A stretch of 7,897 nucleotides of DNA from Planctomycetaceae bacterium. Lineage in GTDB: Bacteria > Planctomycetota > Planctomycetia > Pirellulales > Thermoguttaceae. Within the stretch, counting starts at the first letter, position 1; each line of letters starts with the position of its first letter. Positions 1-6,587 of the stretch are shown one piece after another. The position numbers and the translations under genes were made by a program. Below the pieces are notes generated by a model. The model made no database searches. It was not told where the DNA came from and worked only from the letters and a program-made list of their open reading frames with translations. The DNA lies in contig JAIRLW010000338.1 of assembly GCA_031259095.1 (NCBI GenBank), forward strand, positions 1-7,897, in the 5' to 3' direction.

Positions 1-153
1 ACGGTGATTCGTGCCAATGGTCAGGATTTAATTGTTACCGCCGGCGAAGGAACGGTACAGATATTGCAGATTCAACCGGTCGGCAAGAAAATGATGAATG
101 TCCGTGATTTTCTTTTGGGTTATCCCATCAAACCCGGTGATCGGTTCGGATAA
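1..153 (+). CDS. fmt: C-terminal end of methionyl-tRNA formyltransferase (partial)
   Basis: Frame 1 is open from the window edge to a TAA stop at 151-153 and gives the last 50 residues of a protein cut at its 5' end. The visible part reads TVIRANGQDLIVTAGEGTVQ, then a segment with ILQIQPVGKKMM and an ending PIKPGDRFG. Methionyl-tRNA formyltransferases end with this pattern: a small beta-barrel domain with a G-x-G-x-[LV]-x-[IL]-x-x-[LI]-Q-P-x-G-[KR]-[KR] stretch and a final 'PGDRFG'-like turn. The enzyme formylates the amino group of Met-tRNA(fMet) in the cytoplasm for translation initiation. The catalytic N-terminal domain lies outside the window, so this call rests only on the C-terminal domain. 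The gene is a housekeeping neighbour and shows no functional link to the T6SS genes; 629 non-coding bases separate them. Confidence 0.8.
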   Translation, partial: TVIRANGQDLIVTAGEGTVQILQIQPVGKKMMNVRDFLLGYPIKPGDRFG

Positions 154-220
154 AGCAAATTGGAGTTTAAGCAAAAGGGTAATATATCAGTGGAATTATT
201 GTTTGAGGTTAAAAAAGTAT

Positions 221-237
221 TTGCCCTGAAAGGGCAA
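221..237. repeat. Small palindromic repeat B, copy 1
   Basis: TTGCCCTGAAAGGGCAA is a perfect hairpin with a 7-bp stem (TTGCCCT/AGGGCAA) and a GAA loop. It lies 67 bases after the upstream gene's stop. It has no T-run, so it is not a canonical intrinsic terminator, although it is the first stable hairpin after that gene and could mark the end of its mRNA. The same core recurs at 292-304 and, inverted, at 401-413. Confidence 0.8.
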
Positions 238-248
238 TAGGATTATAG

Positions 249-267
249 CCTACCCCAACGGGGTAGG
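249..267. repeat. Small palindromic repeat A, copy 1
   Basis: CCTACCCCAACGGGGTAGG forms a perfect 8-bp GC-rich stem with an AAC loop. It sits 11 bases after repeat B copy 1. A near-identical copy, one base shorter in the loop and inverted relative to the array, is at 439-456. Such paired short hairpins are typical of interspersed intergenic palindromes in some bacterial groups. Confidence 0.8.
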
Positions 268-291
268 TTCAAGTACCAATCACCAACCGAA

Positions 292-304
292 GCCCTGAAA
301 GGGC
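292..304. repeat. Small palindromic repeat B, copy 2
   Basis: GCCCTGAAAGGGC has a 5-bp stem and a GAA loop. It shares the exact 13-base core of the copy at 221-237 but lacks the flanking TT/AA extension of the stem. It is followed by an AATAGTTGA segment that begins the left arm of the central inverted repeat. Confidence 0.8.
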
Positions 305-309
305 GATAT

Positions 310-395
310 AATAGTTGAAAGTGGATAGTGGATAGTAAAAATTCCGCTTGCGTAACTCTCCACTCTCCACTCTCCACTCTCCACTATCAACTATT
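310..395. repeat. Central inverted repeat with heptamer tandem repeats
   Basis: The left arm (310-336) starts AATAGTTGA and carries two AGTGGAT heptamers (320-333) plus AGT. The right arm carries four exact CTCCACT heptamers (358-385) followed by a segment ending TCAACTATT (387-395). By eye, 310-336 pairs with 369-395 at 24 of 27 positions. The two arms have different heptamer copy numbers (two against four), as expected for slippage. Between the arms lies a short AT-rich stretch with a CGCTTGCG mini-palindrome (345-352). No open reading frame is supported here. Confidence 0.85.
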
Positions 396-400
396 CCGTT

Positions 401-413
401 GCCCTTTCAGGGC
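401..413. repeat. Small palindromic repeat B, inverted copy
   Basis: GCCCTTTCAGGGC is the exact reverse complement of the B core at 292-304. Its distance from the central inverted repeat mirrors that of copy 2: six bases separate each B core from the AATAGTTGA arm or its complement, counting outward. This symmetry is what ties the separate hairpins into one composite structure. Confidence 0.8.
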
Positions 414-438
414 GTTGGGTTGGCGGGGGAAAATTAAC

Positions 439-456
439 CCTACCCCGTGGGGTAGG
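439..456. repeat. Small palindromic repeat A, inverted copy
   Basis: CCTACCCCGTGGGGTAGG is a hairpin of up to 8 bp whose reverse complement differs from the copy at 249-267 only by one missing loop base. It closes the composite array on the right. A degenerate fragment, CACGGGGTTG, follows at about 465-474. Confidence 0.75.
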
Positions 457-782
457 CTACCTGACACGGGGTTGTTGTAAGTCTTTACTACAAAAAGATT
501 TATGAAAACATATAAGTGTCTGTTCACTGCCCCGTTCACTCCTCAAAACGGCGTTATTCCCCAGGTATAGGAATTGATGTAAACTATTGATTATAAATAG
601 GTTATGAAATATCTCGATGCAAAATAGTATGATGTTTTCATTGTTGATCAATAGCATTCACAAATTTGTTCGATGTTTGGCATTGCAATATCCATAATCG
701 AAAATTTGATTTGTTTGTAAATATTCTCTGCAACATTTTGTACTAAAGTATAATCCCTACAAACTAGAGCGTAAAAGAAATT
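457..782. other. Non-coding stretch downstream of the lipoprotein gene
   Basis: This AT-rich stretch of about 326 bases lies between the repeat array and the 3' end of the minus-strand lipoprotein gene. I see no RNA gene, no convincing coding region and no clear intrinsic terminator for the lipoprotein gene. There are only short AT-rich palindromes, such as TTGATCAA near 644 and TACTAAAGTA near 741. A minus-strand frame of 66 codons spans 457-657, but it has no recognisable domain and runs into the repeat array, so I do not call it. Confidence 0.5.
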
Positions 783-1361
783 TTACTGATTTTCAATTTC
801 GTTTTTTGGTTTTACGGTGAAGTCTTTTTCGTTGAACGTAATTTGGAGTTCTTCACGTTTTGTTGATCGATAACGATGAAGACCGGGAACGTAGTAATCT
901 GCGAAAATAAAGAGTACTGTATTACGATTGCGCCATGGAAGTTCTACCGGCGGAACCACTGAACCCGCCGCATATTCACGTTCTTCCAAATCTATTGCCG
1001 CTCCAGACACAAAATCGTTCTTAATCTGATTTTTCATCGCGAACCATTGTTTAGCATTGGTTGCCATCAATAATTTCGCCAACTCTTTGTCGTGGACAGT
1101 CAGAAAATCAACCGCAACAGCCGTTTGAAAATTCGTTTCGTGGGTCAGCAAAATATTAATCTGTATTTTTCTGGTCAGATTTGTGCGTAATTGATTCGCC
1201 AACGGTAATTTCAAAAACGATTGCATTGCACATCCAGTACAGGAAAGCCATAATATTCCCAAAATAATCGGAAATTTTAACCTGAAAAAAATTTTTTTTA
1301 TTTTTATGCTCATTGGGTTTAAGTCCTTAAAAAACAGTAACTCGTTAAAAATTTTCGGCAT
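783..1361 (-). CDS. Probable T6SS outer-membrane lipoprotein, TssJ-like
   Basis: This divergent gene encodes 192 residues with a lipoprotein signal peptide: a Lys/Arg-rich N-region (KIKKIFFRLK), a hydrophobic core (FPIILGILWL) and cysteines at 41 and 44. Cys44 (CTGC) fits a lipobox less well than a textbook LxxC but is the likelier acylation site; Cys41 (WLSC) is the alternative. The mature part looks beta-rich and contains VDFLTVHDKELAKLL...AKQWF (84-107), a pattern I associate with T6SS lipoproteins. In the family, TssJ sits in the outer membrane facing the periplasm and binds TssM. The start at 1361 has a strong GGAGG Shine-Dalgarno sequence (1369-1373) seven bases away. An internal ATG at 1311-1313 has its own AAGGA and would give a shorter, more usual 27-residue signal peptide. 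The lipoprotein call is firm; TssJ identity is inferred from weak similarity and location. Confidence 0.6.
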   Translation of the reverse strand: MPKIFNELLFFKDLNPMSIKIKKIFFRLKFPIILGILWLSCTGCAMQSFLKLPLANQLRTNLTRKIQINILLTHETNFQTAVAVDFLTVHDKELAKLLMATNAKQWFAMKNQIKNDFVSGAAIDLEEREYAAGSVVPPVELPWRNRNTVLFIFADYYVPGLHRYRSTKREELQITFNEKDFTVKPKNEIENQ

Positions 1362-1410
1362 ATTAATACCTCCAAAGTTTCAATTTTTTGAAAATTTTAA
1401 TTTACCCCGA

Positions 1411-1439
1411 TTGACGCAATTGAAGAGGATGGTTAAAAT
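1411..1439 (+). promoter_or_regulatory. Sigma70-like promoter for the T6SS operon
   Basis: TTGACG (1411-1416) and TAAAAT (1434-1439) are separated by exactly 17 bases, in the divergent region between the lipoprotein gene and the sheath gene. Transcription would start near 1446 and leave a leader of about 67 bases before the ATG at 1513, which has an AAAGGAGA ribosome-binding site (1498-1505). No equally good promoter is visible for the minus-strand gene. Whether this organism's main sigma factor uses these hexamers is assumed. Confidence 0.5.
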
Positions 1440-1512
1440 ATGCAAAATAAAATGAATTTATCGAAAAAATAAATTTATTAAACCAGTTAATTTAAGTAAA
1501 GGAGACTACCCA

Positions 1513-3573
1513 ATGGTTGATAGCATCCAGCACAAACTAAGTCGTGTTCGTCCGCCTCGTGTCCAAATTACTTATGACGTCGAGATTGGTGGTGCGATTA
1601 TTATGAAACAACTCCCCTTCGTTCTGGGAATTATTGGTGATTTCACCGGTAAACGGGTTATTGACTTGCCGCCATTAAAAGAACGTAAATTTGTAAATAT
1701 TGATCGAGATAATCTGAATGATGTCTTGAAAGCATGTTATCCGCATCTCGACTTGCGCATTTCCAAAACTCTTGATGCTCCTGCAGAACCCGCCGCAGAA
1801 ACTACCGAGAATACTCCTTCTGAAGGAACAACTCCAGAAACCACCAATACAACGCCGTTATTGAGTGTGTCCCTTGATTTCAAGTCAATGGATGATTTTT
1901 CGCCAATCGCTATCGTCAAACAAGTTCCGGCACTTCTGGGACTTTTTGAATCACGGCAACGTTTGATTGATTTGACCGCAAAAATTGACGGTAATGATCT
2001 TTTGGATGCCGAACTTCTGGCGATTCTGAAAGATACGGCAAAAGTACAACAACTTCATGATGAAACAAAAACGACACTTGAACCGGTTGAAGAAGGGAAA
2101 GAAGTTGCAGCAACCACAGAGGATTCGGAATTTCTTCAAAGTATTTTGATCAAAACCAAGATGGTCAAAGACCCTTCACAAAATCTTTACGCTAAAAAAA
2201 TGCTTGCAGAGTGGTCTGCTCAAGTAATTGACGGCAAGATCAAAATCTCCGATAATCCCAATGTCTTTGTTGATCTTATCGCTCTGATTATGCAACGAAT
2301 TAAAGAGATTGATGTTGCATTATCTTCACAACTGAATGAGATTATGCACTCCCCTGATTTTCAGCGTCTTGAAGGTTCTTGGCGCGGGTTGCATTATCTT
2401 GTGATGCAGACGGAAACCGGCGAGTTTTTGAAGTTACGGTTATTTAACGTTTCACGTGATGAACTTCAGGCGGACTTGGAAAAAGCGGTTGAATTTGATC
2501 AAAGCCAATTTTTCAAGAAAGTTTACGAAGAAGAATATGGAACATTCGGCGGTGCCCCGTATAGTTGTCTGCTTTGTGATTTCGAGTTTGGTCGGCATCC
2601 GCGTGACATAACGTTAATGAAAAAAATAGCGGAAGTTGCCTCTGCCGCTCATACCCCGACACTCCTTGCAGCGTCGCCGAAATTGTTCGATATGGAACGT
2701 TTTACCGAACTTGCCAATCCGCGTGATTTGACAAAATTGTTTGAAAGTTCTGAATTGATCAAATGGCGTTCGTTTCGGGAAAGCGAGGAATCTCGTTACA
2801 TTACGCTCTGTCTGCCGCATATTTTGATGCGTCTTCCTTACGGACCGGCAACGAGTCCTGTGGAGGAGTTTGATTTTCAGGAAGATGTTGACGGTAAATT
2901 TCATCACAAATATCTTTGGTCAAATGCAGGTTGGGCTCTTGCCGAGCGAATTACCGCTGCATTTGCGTTATATCATTGGACAGCGGCAATTCGCGGTCTT
3001 GAAGGCGGCGGCGATGTACGTAATTTGCCGACTCATACGTTCAAGACGGACGATGGTGAAACAGTTGTCAAATGTCCAACAGAAATTGCTATTACCGACC
3101 GCCGTGAAAATGAATTATCGAAACTTGGTTTTCTGCCGCTTGTTTATTGTAAAGGAACAGATTATGCCGCCTTTTTCGGTGGTCAGACGGTAAACAAGCC
3201 GCCGGTTTACAATCTCGACAGTGCCAACGCCAATGCCCGGCTTTCCGCTATTTTGCCCTATCTCCTGAATGCTTCACGGTTTGCTCATTATATTAAAGCG
3301 ATAATGCGGGATAAGATTGGCAGTTTCCAAACGGCAGAAAATGTTTCAACCTATCTGAACAATTGGATTTCCAATTATGTTTTGCTCTCTGATGATGCGC
3401 CTCAAGAGGTTAAGGCAAAATATCCGCTTCGCGAGGCACGAATTGATGTGACAGATATTCCCGGAAAGCCCGGTGCGTATAAAGCGGTTGCCTTTTTGCG
3501 ACCGCACTTTCAACTGGAAGAATTAACCGTCAGTATCCGGCTTGTGGCAGAACTTCCGCCTCCTGCCGTTTAA
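1513..3573 (+). CDS. tssBC: Fused T6SS contractile sheath protein TssB-TssC
   Basis: One 686-residue chain contains both sheath subunits, normally about 165 and 500 residues in separate genes. Residues 1-175 match TssB/VipA (KLSRVRPPRVQITYDVEIGG at 8-27, then DRDNLNDVL, SMDDFSP and ESRQRLIDLTAKIDGND). Residues from about 205 match TssC/VipB: SPDFQRLEGSWRGLHYLV (280-297), LPHILMRLPYG (434-444), KCPTEIAITDRRENEL (520-535) and a C-terminal HFQLEELTVSIRLVAELP (665-682). A charged linker at about 176-205 joins them. The TssB half has an extra Glu/Pro/Thr-rich loop (88-115). The sheath polymerises around the Hcp tube in the cytoplasm and contracts to drive it out. A good ribosome-binding site (AAAGGAGA, 8 bases from ATG) supports the start. 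I see no internal ribosome-binding site and start that would give a separate TssC. Family assignment of each half is very secure. Confidence 0.95.
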   Translation: MVDSIQHKLSRVRPPRVQITYDVEIGGAIIMKQLPFVLGIIGDFTGKRVIDLPPLKERKFVNIDRDNLNDVLKACYPHLDLRISKTLDAPAEPAAETTENTPSEGTTPETTNTTPLLSVSLDFKSMDDFSPIAIVKQVPALLGLFESRQRLIDLTAKIDGNDLLDAELLAILKDTAKVQQLHDETKTTLEPVEEGKEVAATTEDSEFLQSILIKTKMVKDPSQNLYAKKMLAEWSAQVIDGKIKISDNPNVFVDLIALIMQRIKEIDVALSSQLNEIMHSPDFQRLEGSWRGLHYLVMQTETGEFLKLRLFNVSRDELQADLEKAVEFDQSQFFKKVYEEEYGTFGGAPYSCLLCDFEFGRHPRDITLMKKIAEVASAAHTPTLLAASPKLFDMERFTELANPRDLTKLFESSELIKWRSFRESEESRYITLCLPHILMRLPYGPATSPVEEFDFQEDVDGKFHHKYLWSNAGWALAERITAAFALYHWTAAIRGLEGGGDVRNLPTHTFKTDDGETVVKCPTEIAITDRRENELSKLGFLPLVYCKGTDYAAFFGGQTVNKPPVYNLDSANANARLSAILPYLLNASRFAHYIKAIMRDKIGSFQTAENVSTYLNNWISNYVLLSDDAPQEVKAKYPLREARIDVTDIPGKPGAYKAVAFLRPHFQLEELTVSIRLVAELPPPAV

Positions 3574-3650
3574 AATACAAAAATTTAACCCATTTAACTG
3601 ATACATAAAATTTATCAATACACCATTAAAATATTCGGGAGAAATAATTT

Positions 3651-4136
3651 ATGCAAAGTATGTTTTTGAAAATTGACGGGATTAAAGGCGAATGTACGAT
3701 TGAAAAATTTAAAGAGCAAATTGAGATTTACTCCTTTTCTCTTGGTTTTTCTCAACCGACTTCGGCGTTGCGAAGTTCAGAAGGCGGCGGAACAGTCGCA
3801 AGACCGCATTGTTCCGATATCTCGTTTTCCAAACGTTATGATATTTCATCGCCGTCTATTTGTCAGACACTTTGGGCAGGTAAAACAATTAAAGAGGTTG
3901 TTTTGACGCTTTGCCGAAGCGATGACAAAAGTGATATGATTGACTACATGAAAATTACAATGAACAATGTTGTAATTTCTAGTTACAATATTTCCGGCGG
4001 CGGTGATTTGCCCGGAGAAACTTTTTCGATGAATTATTCGAAAATTGCCTTCGACTACAAACAACAAAAAGATGAAGGCGGCAGCGGCGGCTCTGCTGCA
4101 TCAAGTTACGATTTGTCGAGTGGAAAACTGTCCTAA
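3651..4136 (+). CDS. hcp: Hcp (TssD), T6SS inner tube protein
   Basis: The 161-residue product starts MQSMFLKIDGIKGE, the classic Hcp opening. It continues with DISFSKRYDISSP (56-68), GKTIKEVVLTL (77-87), DYMKITMNNVVISS (98-111) and PGETFSMNYSKIAFDYKQQ (121-139), the ordered strands of the Hcp1-type beta-barrel. The tail has a Gly/Ser-rich stretch (143-150) and then YDLSSGK, equivalent to the WDLKxNK end of this Hcp class, so it is not an added effector domain. Hcp hexamers stack into the tube inside the sheath, are secreted, and can chaperone effectors. GGGAG (3637-3641), nine bases upstream, supports the ATG. The 77-base gap after tssBC has no terminator, so the gene is probably co-transcribed; Hcp is usually needed in excess. 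The next gene's ribosome-binding site overlaps this stop codon. Confidence 0.95.
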   Translation: MQSMFLKIDGIKGECTIEKFKEQIEIYSFSLGFSQPTSALRSSEGGGTVARPHCSDISFSKRYDISSPSICQTLWAGKTIKEVVLTLCRSDDKSDMIDYMKITMNNVVISSYNISGGGDLPGETFSMNYSKIAFDYKQQKDEGGSGGSAASSYDLSSGKLS

Positions 4137-4148
4137 GGAAAACGATTG

Positions 4149-4676
4149 ATGCCGTTACCGCTTTTAGATTGTTTGATTGATGTACCGGAAAATAAACGTT
4201 TCGATTATCGTCAATCGGTATTACGTGATTTGTTGTGGCTTCTCAATACACGGCGAAGCTCCGCGAAGACGGAAGATTCACGTTTGTCGGTATTGGATTA
4301 TGGTTTTCCTGATATTACTGAAAATGGTACGTTGACATCGGCAGACGCAGCAAAAATAATTGGTGAAATAACCCGAACACTTGAAGTGTTTGAGCCGCGG
4401 TTAAAAAGGTTAAATATTCGTTACGTTGACCTTTCCCAATTTGAGCCGGCATATACTCTTCGTGATCGGGCTGGTACTGAAGGGAATTATTCGGTGAATC
4501 CTTTTTTTGGATTCCGAAACCGGACGGACGCAACCGGTCAGGATATTACGTCAAAAATTTTTCGCTACGGTATTGTGATCGAAGCGGAACTTCACGGGAA
4601 GGACGAAGTGAATTTTGTAACATTTAATTTGATGCGTGATAACGAAGGACATTTTCATGCGGACACACCGTGTTAG
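4149..4676 (+). CDS. tssE: TssE, T6SS baseplate wedge protein (gp25-like)
   Basis: This 175-residue protein of the GPW_gp25 family shows the TssE landmarks in order: RQSVLRDLLWLLNTRR (21-36), SRLSVLDYGFPD (44-55) and VFEPRLKRLNIR (80-91). TssE is the homologue of phage T4 gp25. With TssF and TssG it forms the wedge that primes sheath polymerisation on the cytoplasmic face of the inner membrane. I chose the ATG at 4149 because the AAGGA at 4135-4139 lies nine bases upstream; a TTG at 4146 directly before it would add one residue and is less likely. The ribosome-binding site overlaps the hcp stop codon, so translation is probably coupled. After the gp25 core a C-terminal part of about 85 residues ends in DTPC, within the usual length for the family. 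Confidence 0.92.
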   Translation: MPLPLLDCLIDVPENKRFDYRQSVLRDLLWLLNTRRSSAKTEDSRLSVLDYGFPDITENGTLTSADAAKIIGEITRTLEVFEPRLKRLNIRYVDLSQFEPAYTLRDRAGTEGNYSVNPFFGFRNRTDATGQDITSKIFRYGIVIEAELHGKDEVNFVTFNLMRDNEGHFHADTPC

Positions 4677-4679
4677 TTT

Positions 4680-6545
4680 ATGATTGGTCAGGACAATGAA
4701 CAACGGCTTCGGGAATATTACCAGAGCGAATTATCGTATCTTCGTAAATCGGGGATCGAATTTGCGCGGCAACATCCCAAAATTGCCGGTCAACTTGAAT
4801 TAGGTGCGGATATTATTCCCGACCCGTTCACGGAACGATTGATCGAATCATTTGCTTGGTTGACAGGTCGGATTCGTTATTCGATTAACGCACGAATTCC
4901 GCAACTTTCAACAACGTTGCTCGGCGCTATTTATCCGAACTTCACGGCTCCGGTTCCATCGCTGAGTATGGTGCAATTTCGTCCCAATGTTCAACGACCG
5001 GAATTGGCGGATGGGGTAACAATTCCGCCGGAAACACCTCTTGAATGTTCTTCGCTCGAAACTTCGGGGAGTGATACCGTAACACTGAAATGGCGAACCG
5101 CATGGTCTGTAACACTTTATCCGGTTCGTATTGTCCGTGCCGATTTTCAGCCTGCAGGACGTTACGGTTTTACCGGAAGCGCACGCCATGCCGCATCAGT
5201 ATTGCGTTTACGGCTTGTTTCCGAAACGGTTCCGCTTGAAAAATGTAACATACAAAATTTAAGGATATTTTTGAACGGCAATCAGTTTGAAACGTTTGCT
5301 TTGTACGAAAAATTACTTTTACATCGGCTGGATGTCGGACTTTTCAATCCCGATTCAACACAAGAAAAAACAGAACCGGTTTTACTGGGTCAAGAAGCGG
5401 TTCAACCGGCAGGATTAACAGCAGATGAATTTGTTCTGCCCCAAACACATTTTGCAATGCCTTCCTATCAATTGCTTCAGGAATATTTTTCGTTTCCGGA
5501 ACGATTTTTATTTCTGGAATTGGCAATTGATCTGAAAAAACATCTTGCGGCGCTGACTCAAGATGTACCGTTACAGCAATTGGATTTGTTGATTCCGCTG
5601 GAAATGGAAATGCGAGGACTGGATGTATCGCCGGAAATGTTCAAACTTTATGTAACACCGATTATCAATTTGTTTGAAAAAATATCGGAACCGATTCATC
5701 TGGATGATACACAAAGTGAATACCGGCTTTTACCGAATGCCAAACGGCATAAGAGTACGGAAATACATTCGGTCAAAACTGTTTCAATGATTGATCCTGA
5801 AAATGGTAACACTTTACCGGTTGAACCGTTTTTTTCAGCAAATTTTTCCGAGCCGGAACATGTAACAAACCCATCAACAAAATCCTATTGGATGATGGAA
5901 CGTACACCGTCGGCGGGAATATCCGGTACTGATGTTTGGCTTCGGTTTGTTGATTCGAAATTCCAAACGAGCCGGATACAATCACGGACAGTTTTTGCAC
6001 GAATACTTTGTACAAACCGGTCTTTGGCGTCAGAAGCGTCAATCGGAACGGTGTTACAAAGCGAGATCGAAATACCGTGCCAAGCGATAATTTTGTTGAC
6101 CAAACCGACCGGAACGCAAACGCCGCCAATGGATGGTGAATCGCTTTGGATGCTGATTTCACACCTTTCACTCAATTATCTTTCGTTGGAAGGCAAAGAC
6201 GGAGCAGGAGTGTTACGTGAAATACTTCGGCTTTACGTTCCGCGTGAAAACAGTGCGGCGCAACGGTTATTATTAGGGTTACAGAATATGCGGACAAAAC
6301 CGATTATTCGGCGAATGGGTAATGTCCCTTGGCGAGGTTTTGTTCGCGGACTTGGAATTGAGTTGACATTGGACGATACTTGTTTTACAGGAAACAGTGC
6401 GTATTTATTTGCGGAAGTGATGAATGAATTTTTCCGCTTGTACACCGAAATCAATACGCCGACCGAATTAACGTGGCGCAGTGCGGTTGGCGGTGAAATA
6501 CGAAAACAATGGCAGCCGGAATTCGGACTCAGAACAAAATTGTAA
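4680..6545 (+). CDS. tssF: TssF, T6SS baseplate wedge protein
   Basis: The 621-residue product has the standard TssF (VasA/ImpG) N-terminus: LREYYQSELSYLRKSGIEFA (10-29), HPKIAGQLELG (32-42), DPFTERLIESFAWLTGRIR (48-66) and LLGAIYPNFTAPVPSLSMVQF (80-100, in two adjoining motifs). The C-terminal part keeps FVRGLGIELTLDD, LFAEVMNEFFRLYTEIN and LTWRS, also typical. Length is normal for the family. Two TssF copies with one TssG and TssE make the baseplate wedge, in the manner of phage gp6/gp7. The ATG lies three bases after the tssE stop with no good Shine-Dalgarno sequence (the nearest GAAGGA is about 30 bases back), so translation most likely depends on re-initiation from tssE. I see no frameshift or missing block. 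The reading ends KL-stop, and those final bases are the first unit of a tandem repeat that runs into the tssF-tssG gap. Confidence 0.95.
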   Translation: MIGQDNEQRLREYYQSELSYLRKSGIEFARQHPKIAGQLELGADIIPDPFTERLIESFAWLTGRIRYSINARIPQLSTTLLGAIYPNFTAPVPSLSMVQFRPNVQRPELADGVTIPPETPLECSSLETSGSDTVTLKWRTAWSVTLYPVRIVRADFQPAGRYGFTGSARHAASVLRLRLVSETVPLEKCNIQNLRIFLNGNQFETFALYEKLLLHRLDVGLFNPDSTQEKTEPVLLGQEAVQPAGLTADEFVLPQTHFAMPSYQLLQEYFSFPERFLFLELAIDLKKHLAALTQDVPLQQLDLLIPLEMEMRGLDVSPEMFKLYVTPIINLFEKISEPIHLDDTQSEYRLLPNAKRHKSTEIHSVKTVSMIDPENGNTLPVEPFFSANFSEPEHVTNPSTKSYWMMERTPSAGISGTDVWLRFVDSKFQTSRIQSRTVFARILCTNRSLASEASIGTVLQSEIEIPCQAIILLTKPTGTQTPPMDGESLWMLISHLSLNYLSLEGKDGAGVLREILRLYVPRENSAAQRLLLGLQNMRTKPIIRRMGNVPWRGFVRGLGIELTLDDTCFTGNSAYLFAEVMNEFFRLYTEINTPTELTWRSAVGGEIRKQWQPEFGLRTKL

Positions 6546-6584
6546 TAAAATTTGTAGCACAATTTATAGTGTAATTTGTAATAC
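6537..6584 (+). repeat. Four-unit 12-bp tandem repeat between tssF and tssG
   Basis: Four adjoining 12-mers fill the junction: AAATTGTAATAA (6537), AATTTGTAGCAC (6549), AATTTATAGTGT (6561) and AATTTGTAATAC (6573). Pairs match at 8 to 10 of 12 positions. Unit 1 contains the last two codons and stop of tssF. In the tssF frame the third codon of every unit is a stop (TAA, TAG, TAG, TAA). The array ends three bases before the tssG ATG and replaces the place where a ribosome-binding site would be expected. Confidence 0.7.
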
Positions 6585-6587
6585 GAT

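Noticed and set aside
358..385. CTCCACT repeated four times, considered as a CRISPR-like or VNTR locus
   Set aside because: The unit is only 7 bases with no spacers, so it is not CRISPR. It is a simple tandem repeat within the inverted-repeat element and is reported as such.
457..657. Minus-strand frame of 66 codons between the repeat array and the lipoprotein gene
   Set aside because: No recognisable domain and no plausible ribosome-binding site; its 3' end overlaps the inverted palindrome at 439-456 and its composition looks like translated intergenic sequence.
3599..3617. TGATA-N9-TATCA inverted repeat upstream of hcp, considered as an operator or terminator
   Set aside because: The arms are only five bases long in very AT-rich sequence, so it is likely to arise by chance. 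There is no GC-rich stem or T-run, and the spacing to any promoter is unclear.
4083..4133. Gly/Ser-rich C-terminal tail of Hcp, considered as a fused effector extension
   Set aside because: It is short and ends in YDLSSGK, which corresponds to the normal C-terminal motif of this Hcp class; no extra domain follows.
5773..6171. Minus-strand frame of 132 codons opposite tssF
   Set aside because: It lies wholly inside tssF, whose plus-strand frame matches its family from end to end; the antisense frame shows no family features and is a shadow.
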